A DNA stretch of 16,044 bases from Flavobacteriia bacterium (lineage in GTDB: Bacteria > Bacteroidota > Bacteroidia > Flavobacteriales > Flavobacteriaceae). Positions 7,447 through 14,354 of this stretch are shown here, piece by piece. Position numbers and translations under genes: made by a program. The stretch covers positions 1-16,044 of the forward strand of contig JAHBAN010000251.1 of assembly GCA_018500075.1 (NCBI GenBank), in the 5' to 3' direction. Within the stretch, counting starts at the first letter, position 1, and every line of letters begins with the position of its first letter. Under the pieces are notes generated by a model. It did no database searches and was not told the origin of the DNA. It saw nothing but the letters and a program-made list of their open reading frames with translations.

Positions 7447-7475
7447 CCGCGCGCCGCACCGCTCGCGGCGCGCGG
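7447..7475 (-). terminator. GC-rich hairpin after the peroxiredoxin gene
   Basis: CCGCGCGCCGC (7447-7457) and GCGGCGCGCGG (7465-7475) form a perfect 11-base-pair stem with a seven-base loop. It lies nine bases past the peroxiredoxin stop and before the next minus-strand gene. No T run follows on the minus strand, so it is not a canonical intrinsic terminator. It may pause polymerase, protect the mRNA 3' end, or assist Rho. Confidence 0.45.
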
Positions 7476-7483
7476 GCTGTGGC

Positions 7484-8137
7484 TTAGGCCGGCGCTTTTG
7501 TTGTGCGCAGGTAGGGGAAGACAGTGGTGATCTCGCCGAACTTTGCCTTGGCATCTTCATCAGAGACGCTGGTCGGAACGATCACATCCTGTCCGGCTGT
7601 CCAGTTGGCCGGGGTTGCGACGCCGTTGCCATTGGCCATCTGAAGCCCGTCGAGTGCGCGCAGAACTTCGGCAAAGTTGCGGCCCACATTCATCGGATAG
7701 GTCATGGAGAGCTTGAGCTGTTTGTCTGGTCCGATGATGAAAACCGAGCGCACAGAGGCGCTGTCGGCGGCTGTGCGGCCATCGGGGAGGTAGGCCTCGG
7801 CGGGCAGCATATCAAAGGCTTTGGAGACGGCGAGGTCTTCGTCGGCAATGATCGGGAAGCCGGCTTTGGCGCTGGCGTAGCTTTCGATATCTTTTTTCCA
7901 GCCGTGGTGTTCCTCGACGCTGTCCACCGAGAGGCCGATCACCTTGCAGCCGCGCTTTTCCCATTCGTCCGCGAGCTGGGAGACGGCGCCGAACTCTGTT
8001 GTGCAGACGGGCGTGAAGTCTTTGGGGTGCGAAAAGAGAATGGCCCAGCTGTCGCCGATCCAGTCGTGAAACTTGATTTCGCCTTGGTCTGTTTGGGCCG
8101 TGAAGTTTGGCACGGTGTCATTGATACGAAGGCCCAT
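7484..8137 (-). CDS. 1-Cys peroxiredoxin (Prx6/AhpE-like thiol peroxidase)
   Basis: A 217-residue thiol peroxidase that reduces hydrogen peroxide and organic hydroperoxides in the cytosol. The peroxidatic centre is HPKDFTPVCTTE (37-48), with Cys45 as the attacking thiol and His38 nearby as in Prx6. Arg130 in VRSVFIIGP supports the active site. The long C-terminal extension (about 150-217, starting TYPMNVGRNFAEVLR) is typical of the Prx6 subfamily and absent from AhpC/Prx5 types. The second cysteine (Cys64) is not where a 2-Cys resolving residue would be, so an external thiol is expected to recycle the enzyme. AAGGAG lies seven to eight bases before the ATG. It is divergent from the aldehyde dehydrogenase; both could serve oxidative or carbonyl stress. 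Confidence 0.93.
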   Translation of the reverse strand: MGLRINDTVPNFTAQTDQGEIKFHDWIGDSWAILFSHPKDFTPVCTTEFGAVSQLADEWEKRGCKVIGLSVDSVEEHHGWKKDIESYASAKAGFPIIADEDLAVSKAFDMLPAEAYLPDGRTAADSASVRSVFIIGPDKQLKLSMTYPMNVGRNFAEVLRALDGLQMANGNGVATPANWTAGQDVIVPTSVSDEDAKAKFGEITTVFPYLRTTKAPA

Positions 8138-8277
8138 AGCGTGGCTCCTTTTGTTTGGGGTGGTCGTTAAATTCTGCTTTCCGAATGTATATATTCACGT
8201 TGCGTCCGAGTGAAAGGGGCGTCTTGCAGCAAATGCGTTGGGGTGACAAAGTGCCCCAAATTCTTGGGAGAATGATC
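8138..8277. promoter_or_regulatory. Divergent control region between peroxiredoxin and aldehyde dehydrogenase genes
   Basis: This 140-base gap must hold promoters for both genes. Near its centre is an AT-rich segment GAATGTATATATTC (8183-8196), close to a palindrome, which includes TATATT at 8190-8195. With TTAAAT at 8167-8172 and a 17-base spacer this could be a weak plus-strand promoter. Shine-Dalgarno sites lie at both ends: AAGGAG for the peroxiredoxin and GGGAG at 8266-8270 for the dehydrogenase. No regulator site can be named. Confidence 0.45.
8238..8259 (+). promoter_or_regulatory. Inverted repeat in the aldehyde dehydrogenase leader
   Basis: TTGGGG (8238-8243) and CCCCAA (8254-8259) form a six-base inverted repeat around ten bases, ending six bases before the GGGAG ribosome binding site. 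It could be an operator half-site pair or a leader hairpin. Nothing in the sequence says which. Confidence 0.3.
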
Positions 8278-9723
8278 ATGATTGAGAAACGCGACTTTTA
8301 CATTGGTGGCCAATGGGTAGCACCGAAAGCAGGCAAGGACTATCAGGTTATTGACCCGTCCACAGAGGAGGCTTTTGCCGTTATTTCATTGGGCGGGCAG
8401 GCCGATACAGACGCGGCTGTGGCCGCCGCGAAAGCGGCGCTGCCGGGCTGGATGGCAACGCCCGTGGCAGAGCGGATTGCGCTGGTTGAGGCGCTGCTTG
8501 AGATTTACAAGCGCCGTGGCGATGAGATGGGCGAGATTATTGCGCAAGAAATGGGTGCGCCTGTGGATATGGCGAAGTCCTCACAGGTGGGTGCGGGCAC
8601 CTGGCATTTGTCAAACTTCATCCGGGCGGCGAAGAGCTTTGAGTTTGAGGCGCCGCTGGGCGACCATGCGCCCAACGACCGGATCATTCACGAGGCGGTG
8701 GGCGTTGCGGCGCTGATCACGCCTTGGAACTGGCCGATGAATCAGGTCACGCTCAAGGTGGGCGCGGCGGCGATTGCGGGCTGCACCATGGTGCTCAAGC
8801 CCTCAGAGGAGACGCCGCTTGACGCGATGCTCTTTGCCGAGATGATGGATGAGGCGGGCTTCCCTGCCGGTGTGTTCAACCTTGTCAATGGCGATGGCGC
8901 GGGCGTGGGCAGCCAGCTGACGGCGCATGAAGATGTGGATATGGTGAGCTTCACAGGCTCCTCGCGGGCCGGCAAGCTGATCAGCAAATCCGCCGCCGAT
9001 ACGCTCAAACGGGTGAGCCTTGAGCTTGGCGGCAAAGGCGCAAATCTGGTCTTTGCCGACGCCGACGAGAAGGCCGTGAAGCGCGGTGTTTTGCATATGA
9101 TGAACAACACAGGCCAGAGCTGTAACGCGCCAAGCCGGATGCTTGTGCAGCGCGACATCTACGACCAAGCCGTTGAAACAGCAGCAGAAGTTGCCAATGC
9201 AGTCACCGTCGGGCCGGCCTCGGAGTCGGGCCGTCACATTGGCCCTGTGGTCAATGCGGTGCAATGGGGCAAGATTCAGGACCTGATCCAGACCGGCATC
9301 GACGAGGGCGCGCGGCTTGTGGCCGGGGGCGTTGGGCGGCCTGAAGGGCTGAACAAGGGCTTCTATGTGCGGCCCACGGTCTTTGCCGATGTGACGCCGG
9401 ATATGACCATTGCACGCGAGGAAATCTTCGGGCCGGTGCTATCTATTATGGCGTTTGACACCGAGGAAGAGGCGGTCGCGATGGCCAATGATACGGTCTA
9501 CGGGCTGACCAATTATGTGCAGACCCAAGACGGGGCGCGGCTCAACCGTATGGCGCGCCAGCTGCGCTCTGGCATGGTCGAGATGAACGGTCAGGGCCGC
9601 AGCGCCGGCTCGCCTTTTGGCGGGATGAAACAGTCGGGCAACGGGCGCGAAGGAGGCAAATGGGGTCTGGATGACTTCCTTGAAGTGAAGGCCGTTTCGG
9701 GCTGGTCAAACGAGGCCGGCTGA
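8278..9723 (+). CDS. NAD(P)-dependent aldehyde dehydrogenase
   Basis: A 481-residue member of the aldehyde dehydrogenase superfamily, oxidising an aldehyde to its acid with NAD(P)+. All catalytic landmarks are present: Asn151 in TPWNWPMNQ, Lys174 in LKPSEETP, SFTGSSRAGK at the cofactor loop (224-233), Glu249 in LELGGKG, Cys282 in NNTGQSCNAPSR, and Glu382 in EEIFGPVLS. ATG 8278 is chosen over an ATG two codons earlier (8272) and a far upstream start because GGGAG lies seven bases before it and family members begin near this point. Substrate cannot be fixed from sequence. The single cysteine before Asn in QSCNAPS and the overall length fit broad-specificity class I-like enzymes. It is divergent from a peroxiredoxin gene, which hints at a detoxifying role. 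Confidence 0.92.
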   Translation: MIEKRDFYIGGQWVAPKAGKDYQVIDPSTEEAFAVISLGGQADTDAAVAAAKAALPGWMATPVAERIALVEALLEIYKRRGDEMGEIIAQEMGAPVDMAKSSQVGAGTWHLSNFIRAAKSFEFEAPLGDHAPNDRIIHEAVGVAALITPWNWPMNQVTLKVGAAAIAGCTMVLKPSEETPLDAMLFAEMMDEAGFPAGVFNLVNGDGAGVGSQLTAHEDVDMVSFTGSSRAGKLISKSAADTLKRVSLELGGKGANLVFADADEKAVKRGVLHMMNNTGQSCNAPSRMLVQRDIYDQAVETAAEVANAVTVGPASESGRHIGPVVNAVQWGKIQDLIQTGIDEGARLVAGGVGRPEGLNKGFYVRPTVFADVTPDMTIAREEIFGPVLSIMAFDTEEEAVAMANDTVYGLTNYVQTQDGARLNRMARQLRSGMVEMNGQGRSAGSPFGGMKQSGNGREGGKWGLDDFLEVKAVSGWSNEAG

Positions 9724-9736
9724 GCCGCAAGGACGA

Positions 9737-9767
9737 CCAGCGCGCGGTGGGGTTAACGGCGCGCTGG
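9737..9767 (+). terminator. Possible terminator after the aldehyde dehydrogenase gene
   Basis: CCAGCGCGC (9737-9745) pairs perfectly with GCGCGCTGG (9759-9767) around a 13-base loop, 13 bases after the dehydrogenase stop codon. The position suits a terminator, but what follows on the plus strand is an A run rather than a T run. It may need Rho or simply stabilise the mRNA end. Confidence 0.4.
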
Positions 9768-9791
9768 AGGCCAAAAAAGGGGGGGTGATAT

Positions 9792-9821
9792 GCGTGCACA
9801 ACCCGTGCACCATGCGTGCAC
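9792..9821. repeat. Three GTGCAC direct repeats with an 11-base period
   Basis: GTGCAC occurs at 9794-9799, 9805-9810 and 9816-9821, exactly 11 bases apart, each preceded by CG (GCGTGCAC, CCGTGCAC, GCGTGCAC). Each hexamer is itself a palindrome. The spacing of about one helical turn would place three copies of a protein on the same DNA face, as at clustered operator sites. The binder is unknown. Confidence 0.6.
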
Positions 9822-9831
9822 CCCCCAATCG

Positions 9832-9858
9832 TTAATTTCTGTTAACAGAATCCGGTTA
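9832..9858. promoter_or_regulatory. 14-base palindrome among TTAA motifs
   Basis: TTCTGTTAACAGAA (9837-9850) is a perfect 14-base palindrome. TTAA occurs at 9832-9835, 9842-9845 and 9855-9858, the second followed by C. The alphaproteobacterial cell-cycle regulator CtrA binds TTAA pairs spaced about seven bases apart. Here the first two are six apart and the last two nine apart, so the match is imperfect. Confidence 0.4.
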
Positions 9859-9931
9859 ATGCAGCGTGCGCTGCCGGAACATGGCGATGCTTTATTTCAA
9901 TGAAAACTGACGAGGACTCAGAGCTGACCTT

Positions 9932-10088
9932 GCCGCAAGAGGCCGCCGTCAGCCCCTGGGGTGGCGACCCTACGCTACTTGCGAAGCGCTTTATGCCCGC
10001 CAAACACATCCCCAGAACGAGTGGCGCGCCCAGCTTGGCCAAATCGCCAGCCCGTGGGAGGGGCTGACGATGCGCGGCGGCCTGCGGC
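9932..10088. repeat. Long imperfect inverted repeat; candidate structured RNA or palindromic element
   Basis: Five successive arms pair in nested order. 9932-9937 (GCCGCA) pairs with 10083-10088, 9941-9947 (GGCCGCC) with 10076-10082, and 9948-9956 (GTCAGCCCC) with 10060-10068. 9958-9967 pairs with 10044-10053 (nine of ten), and 9973-9981 (CGCTACTTG) with 10018-10026 (nine pairs, two of them G-U on the plus strand). That gives about 40 pairs, with bulges of 3, 7, 1 and 6 bases and one internal loop. No protein-coding signal explains it. It may be a non-coding RNA or a MITE-like intergenic repeat. The apical part (9982-10017) is not confidently folded. Confidence 0.55.
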
Positions 10089-10200
10089 CTTGACTCCGCG
10101 CAGGGGCACAATGCGCATTCGGGGGTTCAAACCCGCTTGCTCTGCATAGCGGACATCCGGCCCCTTCACTCAAACGCCACAAGCACAGCAGAAGCGGACC

Positions 10201-10845
10201 CTAAAACGGTGCTTTGGCGAAAAACCGCATTCCTTTGCCGCCGTCGGGGTGGCGCAGGCGCAGATCTTCGGCGTGGAGCATGAGGCGCGGATAGGCTGCG
10301 GGATTGTCCGAATAGAACGGGTCGCCCAGAATCGGGTGCCCCAGAGCCAGCATATGAACGCGCAGTTGGTGGCTGCGGCCCGTCTTGGGGAAAAGCCGCA
10401 CGCGGGATTCGGCGTCTGTGGCGCGGAGCACTTTCCAATCGGTCTGCGCCGGTTTGCCTGTCTCGTGACAGACCATCTGCAAGGGCCGGTTGGGCCAGTC
10501 GACAATCAGCGGCAGATCAACCGTGCCTTCCTTTGGCTCAAGCCACCCGCGCAGGCGGGCGATATAGGCTTTCTTTGTCTGGCGCTTTTCAAACTGCAAG
10601 CCGAGGTGGCGCTGGGCATGGGGCGTGGCCGCAAAAATCATCACGCCTGAGGTATCCCGATCCAAGCGGTGCACAAGCAGCGCTGTCGGGAAGGCCTCTT
10701 GCACGCGGGCGATGAGACAATCGGCCAGATGCGCGCCCTTGCCCGGAACAGACAGCAGCCCGGAGGGCTTGTTCACCACAATCAGCTCGTGATCCGCATG
10801 GATGATATCCAGCGGATCTGAGGGCGGGGTGTAGTCGCTCGACAC
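10201..10845 (-). CDS. rluA: RluA-family pseudouridine synthase
   Basis: A 214-residue enzyme that converts uridine to pseudouridine in RNA. E. coli RluA (219 residues) modifies U746 of 23S rRNA and U32 of several tRNAs. Diagnostic motifs are VVNKPSGLLSVPG (23-35), HRLDRDTSG (59-67) with catalytic Asp62, DLPLIVDWPNRP (110-121), ETGKPAQT (128-135) and GRSHQLRVHMLALGHPILGD (156-175). The close match to E. coli RluA along the whole length, including DWPNRP, supports RluA rather than RluC or RluD, and no S4 domain is present. The start is GTG at 10845; there is no ATG before the first motif. Its ribosome binding site overlaps the carB stop codon, which lies five bases upstream, so the two are probably translated from one transcript. 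Confidence 0.93.
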   Translation of the reverse strand: MSSDYTPPSDPLDIIHADHELIVVNKPSGLLSVPGKGAHLADCLIARVQEAFPTALLVHRLDRDTSGVMIFAATPHAQRHLGLQFEKRQTKKAYIARLRGWLEPKEGTVDLPLIVDWPNRPLQMVCHETGKPAQTDWKVLRATDAESRVRLFPKTGRSHQLRVHMLALGHPILGDPFYSDNPAAYPRLMLHAEDLRLRHPDGGKGMRFFAKAPF

Positions 10846-10850
10846 GCGAC

Positions 10851-13800
10851 CTAGCCTTGCAGGCTCGTCACTCCGAGGTCGCCTTCGCTGCGGGCTTTCA
10901 TGGCGAGGGCGGCAGAATGTGCGCCTGAGGCTGTGGTGAAATAGGGGATCCGATCATAGAGCGCGACAGAGCGGATGTCGCGGCTGTCCTCTACGGCGGC
11001 AGCGCCTTCTGTGGTGTTCATCAAGAGCTGGATATCGCCGTTTTTGAGCATATCAACCACATTGGGGCGGCCTTCATAGACCTTTTTGACCACCTCACAG
11101 CTGATGCCATGTGCCTCAAGGAAGCTGGCGGTGCCGCCTGTGGCGACGAGGGCAAAGCCAAGGTCAACCAGCGTTTGGGCTGTTTCAACGAGCTGTTGGG
11201 TCTTGTCGCTGTCCTTGATCGAGAAGAACACGCGGCCCTCAAAGGGCAGCACCGTGCCTGCGCCCATCTGGGCCTTGAGGAAGGCGAGGGGGAAGGAGCG
11301 GTCCCAGCCCATGACTTCGCCTGTGGAGCGCATTTCTGGCCCGAGGATGGTATCAACGCCGGGGAAGCGGGCGAAGGGCAGCACCACCTCCTTGACCGAG
11401 AACCAAGGCATATTCGGGTCGGCCAGTGTCAGCGGATCGGTGTTTTTGATCGAGCCGGGCTTGGCGTCTTTGGGGTAGGGGCCACGGTGTTTGAAGTCAT
11501 CCAGCGTTTCGCCGGCCATGAGGCGTGCGGCGATCGAGGCAATGGCGCTGTCTGTGGCTTTGGCCACGAAAGGCACGGTGCGGCTGGCGCGCGGATTCAC
11601 TTCGATGAGGTAGATTTCGCCGTCTTTCACAGCGAACTGGATGTTGCAGAGGCCGCGCACTTTAAGCGCAAGGGCGAGCTGCACCGTCTGCTTTTCGATT
11701 TCTGTGATGATCTCGGCGGGCAGGGAATGGGGCGGCAGGGAGGAGGCAGAATCGCCCGAGTGCACGCCGGCCTCTTCGATATGCTCCATCACGCCGGCGA
11801 TATGCACTTTTGTGCCATCACAGAGCGCGTCGACATCCAGCTCGATCGCGCCGGCGAGGTAGCTGTCGAGCAGCACGGGGCTGTCGCCCGAGACAACCAC
11901 GGCCTCGGAGATGTAGCGTTCGAGCTGGGCCATGTCGCGCACGATTTCCATGGCGCGGCCCCCGAGCACATAGGAGGGGCGAATGACCAGCGGGAAGCCG
12001 ATCTCTTCGGCAATGGCGAGCGCTTGGGCGTCGGTTGAGGCGATGCCGTTTTTGGGCTGTTTGAGGCCGAGCGTGTTGACCAGCTCCTGAAAGCGCTCGC
12101 GGTCTTCGGCGAGGTCGATCGCGTCGGGCGTTGTGCCGAGGATCGGGATGCCTTCGTCGTGGAGCGCCTGAGCGATCTTGAGCGGGGTCTGGCCGCCGAA
12201 CTGGACGATCACGCCGTGGAGCGTGCCGTTTTCCTGCTCGACGCGGAGGATCTCCATGACGTGTTCAAAGGTCAGCGGCTCGAAATAGAGGCGGTCGGAG
12301 GTGTCATAATCGGTCGAGACGGTCTCGGGGTTGCAGTTGACCATGATGGTTTCATAGCCGACATCCGCGAGCGCAAAGCAGGCGTGACAGCAACAATAAT
12401 CAAACTCGATCCCTTGGCCGATGCGGTTTGGACCGCCGCCAAGGATCACGACCTTTTTGCGCTCAGAGGGGCGCGCCTCGCATTCGACCTCGCCCATCAT
12501 GGGGGCTTCGTAGGTTGAATACATATAGGGGGTCTGGGCCTCGAATTCGGCGGCGCAGGTGTCGATCCGTTTGAAGACCGCCTTGACGCCTTTGGCGAGG
12601 CGGGCGCGGCGCACGTCGTTTTCGCTCTGGCCGGTGAGTTTGCCGAGGCGGGCGTCTGTGAAGCCGAGCATCTTGAGGTCTCGCAGGCCCTTTTCGTCGG
12701 CGGGCAGGCCGTTGGCGCGGACCACCTCTTCGGCCTCGACGATTTCGCGGATGCGATCGAGGAACCACGGGTCAAACATGGTGACGCCGTGGATGTCTTC
12801 GTTGGAGAGGCCGTGGCGCATGGCTTGGGCGATGGTGCGCATCCGGTCGGGTGTCTGCTGGCTGATCGCTTTGGTGAGAGCGGCCTTTTCGGGCGCGCCT
12901 TCGATCACCACCTCGTCAAAGCCTGTGAGGCCCGATTCCATGCTTGCGAGCGCCTTTTGCATGGATTCGTGGATGGTGCGGCCAATCGCCATGACCTCGC
13001 CCACCGATTTCATCGCGGTGGTGAGGTAAGGCTCGGAGCCGGGGAATTTCTCGAAGGCAAACTTCGGGATTTTGGTCACGACATAGTCGATGCTTGGCTC
13101 AAAGCTTGCCGGGGTCACTTTGGTGATGTCGTTGTCGAGCTCGTCGAGCGTGTAGCCCACGGCGAGCTTGGCGGCGATCTTGGCGATGGGGAAGCCCGTG
13201 GCCTTGGACGCCAGCGCAGAAGAGCGGCTCACACGCGGGTTCATCTCGATCACGACCATGCGGCCATCGGCGGGGTTTACCGCCCATTGCACATTGGAGC
13301 CGCCGGTTTCCACGCCGATCTCGCGCAAGACGGCGATCGACTGGTTGCGCATGACCTGATATTCTTTGTCCGTCAGCGTGAGGGCGGGGGCGACTGTGAT
13401 ACTGTCGCCGGTGTGCACGCCCATCGGGTCGATGTTTTCAATCGAGCAGACGATAATCGCGTTGTCGGCTTTGTCGCGGACAACTTCCATTTCGTATTCT
13501 TTCCAGCCCAGAAGCGACTCATCCACGAGGATCTGGTTCACCGGGCTGGCGTCCATGCCGGTGCGGCAGAAGTGGATATAATCCTCGCGGTTGTAGGCCA
13601 CGCCGCCGCCTGTGCCGCCCATGGTGAAGGCGGGGCGGATGATGGCTGGCAGGCCGATTTCTTCCAGCTCGGCCAGCGCAAGCTGCACGCCTGCATCCAG
13701 ATCGGCTGTGCCGTTGTCCTTCTTGGGCGCGGTGATGATTGTGGCCTTGGGATTTTCGATCCCCAGACGGTCCATGGCCTCGCGGAAGAGCTTGCGGTCT

Positions 13801-14180
13801 TCGGCCATTTCGATGGCGTCGCGGGTGGCACCGATCATCTCGACGCCGAATTTCTCCAGCACGCCCATTTCTTCAAGCGCGAGCGAGGTGTTGAGACCGG
13901 TCTGGCCGCCCATTGTCGGCAAAAGCGCGTCGGGGCGCTCTTTTTCGATGATCTTGGCGACAACCTCGGGGGTGATCGGCTCGATATAGGTCGCGTCGGC
14001 AAGCTCGGGGTCGGTCATGATTGTGGCGGGGTTGGAGTTGACCAGAATGACGCGGTAGCCCTCTTCCTTGAGCGCTTTACAGGCCTGAGTGCCCGAGTAG
14101 TCAAATTCGCAAGCCTGCCCGATGATAATGGGGCCGGCTCCGATGATCATGATCGATTTAATATCGTCTCTCTTCGGCAT
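10851..14180 (-). CDS. carB: Carbamoyl-phosphate synthase large subunit
   Basis: A 1109-residue ATP-dependent synthetase making carbamoyl phosphate from bicarbonate, ammonia (from glutamine hydrolysed by CarA) and two ATP, for pyrimidine and arginine synthesis. The two homologous ATP-grasp halves are clear: GAGPIIIGQACEFDYSG (14-30) opens the carboxyphosphate half and GGGPNRIGQGIEFDY (581-595) opens the carbamoyl-phosphate half. TMGGQTGLN is at 89-97 and its counterpart QFGGQTPLK lies in the second half. An MGS-like allosteric domain begins about residue 980 (VFFSIKDSDK) and includes ATGGTASFL. The protein is some 35 residues longer than the E. coli enzyme, usual for this class. GGGAG lies seven bases before the ATG. 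carA is not adjacent. Confidence 0.98.
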   Translation of the reverse strand: MPKRDDIKSIMIIGAGPIIIGQACEFDYSGTQACKALKEEGYRVILVNSNPATIMTDPELADATYIEPITPEVVAKIIEKERPDALLPTMGGQTGLNTSLALEEMGVLEKFGVEMIGATRDAIEMAEDRKLFREAMDRLGIENPKATIITAPKKDNGTADLDAGVQLALAELEEIGLPAIIRPAFTMGGTGGGVAYNREDYIHFCRTGMDASPVNQILVDESLLGWKEYEMEVVRDKADNAIIVCSIENIDPMGVHTGDSITVAPALTLTDKEYQVMRNQSIAVLREIGVETGGSNVQWAVNPADGRMVVIEMNPRVSRSSALASKATGFPIAKIAAKLAVGYTLDELDNDITKVTPASFEPSIDYVVTKIPKFAFEKFPGSEPYLTTAMKSVGEVMAIGRTIHESMQKALASMESGLTGFDEVVIEGAPEKAALTKAISQQTPDRMRTIAQAMRHGLSNEDIHGVTMFDPWFLDRIREIVEAEEVVRANGLPADEKGLRDLKMLGFTDARLGKLTGQSENDVRRARLAKGVKAVFKRIDTCAAEFEAQTPYMYSTYEAPMMGEVECEARPSERKKVVILGGGPNRIGQGIEFDYCCCHACFALADVGYETIMVNCNPETVSTDYDTSDRLYFEPLTFEHVMEILRVEQENGTLHGVIVQFGGQTPLKIAQALHDEGIPILGTTPDAIDLAEDRERFQELVNTLGLKQPKNGIASTDAQALAIAEEIGFPLVIRPSYVLGGRAMEIVRDMAQLERYISEAVVVSGDSPVLLDSYLAGAIELDVDALCDGTKVHIAGVMEHIEEAGVHSGDSASSLPPHSLPAEIITEIEKQTVQLALALKVRGLCNIQFAVKDGEIYLIEVNPRASRTVPFVAKATDSAIASIAARLMAGETLDDFKHRGPYPKDAKPGSIKNTDPLTLADPNMPWFSVKEVVLPFARFPGVDTILGPEMRSTGEVMGWDRSFPLAFLKAQMGAGTVLPFEGRVFFSIKDSDKTQQLVETAQTLVDLGFALVATGGTASFLEAHGISCEVVKKVYEGRPNVVDMLKNGDIQLLMNTTEGAAAVEDSRDIRSVALYDRIPYFTTASGAHSAALAMKARSEGDLGVTSLQG

Positions 14181-14243
14181 CTGAGGCTCCCATCATTTTT
14201 GCAGCAGAATGGCGCGCAGGCAGGTGCGCGCAAATTGTCGTGG

Positions 14244-14271
14244 GTTATAGCTATGGGGGCCGTGGGTGCAA
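14244..14271 (-). promoter_or_regulatory. Candidate carB promoter
   Basis: Read on the minus strand, TTGCAC (14271 to 14266), a 16-base spacer, then TATAAC (14249 to 14244) gives a plausible sigma-70-type promoter about 65 bases upstream of the carB start. The -10 matches five of six consensus bases; the -35 keeps only the TTG. Confidence 0.45.
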
Positions 14272-14286
14272 GCCCAAAGCGTTTCG

Positions 14287-14328
14287 AAAAAATCGATGGG
14301 GCAGAGCTTTTTTGCGAAAGGCCCGATC
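14287..14328 (-). terminator. Possible terminator of the GT87-like gene
   Basis: On the minus strand GATCGGGC and GCCCCATC (plus 14321-14328 and 14295-14302) pair with one internal mismatch around an 18-base loop, followed two bases later by six T. It lies 27 bases past the gene's stop codon. The stem is weak and the loop long, so this is tentative. Confidence 0.35.
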
Positions 14329-14354
14329 TGCGGCAGCCCTTGGCGCGGCGCGGC

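Larger units (their letters stand above)
9724..10200. other. 477-base non-coding region rich in dyad symmetry
   Basis: This stretch lies between two genes that converge on it. From left to right it holds a GC-rich hairpin (9737-9767), three evenly spaced GTGCAC hexamers (9792-9821), a 14-base palindrome among TTAA motifs (9832-9858), a small hairpin (9861-9874), a long imperfect inverted repeat (9932-10088), a short stem CCTGCG/CGCAGG (10081-10104), the palindrome AATGCGCATT (10110-10119) and GGGTTCAAACCC (10123-10134). Several short reading frames are open on both strands, but none has a ribosome binding site or recognisable protein. I see no tRNA or gene remnant I can name. Confidence 0.7.

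Noticed and set aside
7442..8170. A 242-codon open frame antisense to the peroxiredoxin gene.
   Set aside because: The opposite strand carries an intact Prx6-type protein with a good ribosome binding site; the antisense frame has neither motif nor start signal.
9900..10067. A 55-codon plus-strand reading frame (starting MKTDEDSELTL) inside the gap after the aldehyde dehydrogenase.
   Set aside because: No ribosome binding site, no recognisable family, and most of it lies in the inverted repeat, whose GC-rich arms leave frames open on both strands.
10120..10140. GGGTTCAAACCC, resembling a tRNA T-arm.
   Set aside because: The flanking bases do not give a five-pair T stem with a seven-base loop, and no anticodon arm or acceptor stem can be found on either strand.
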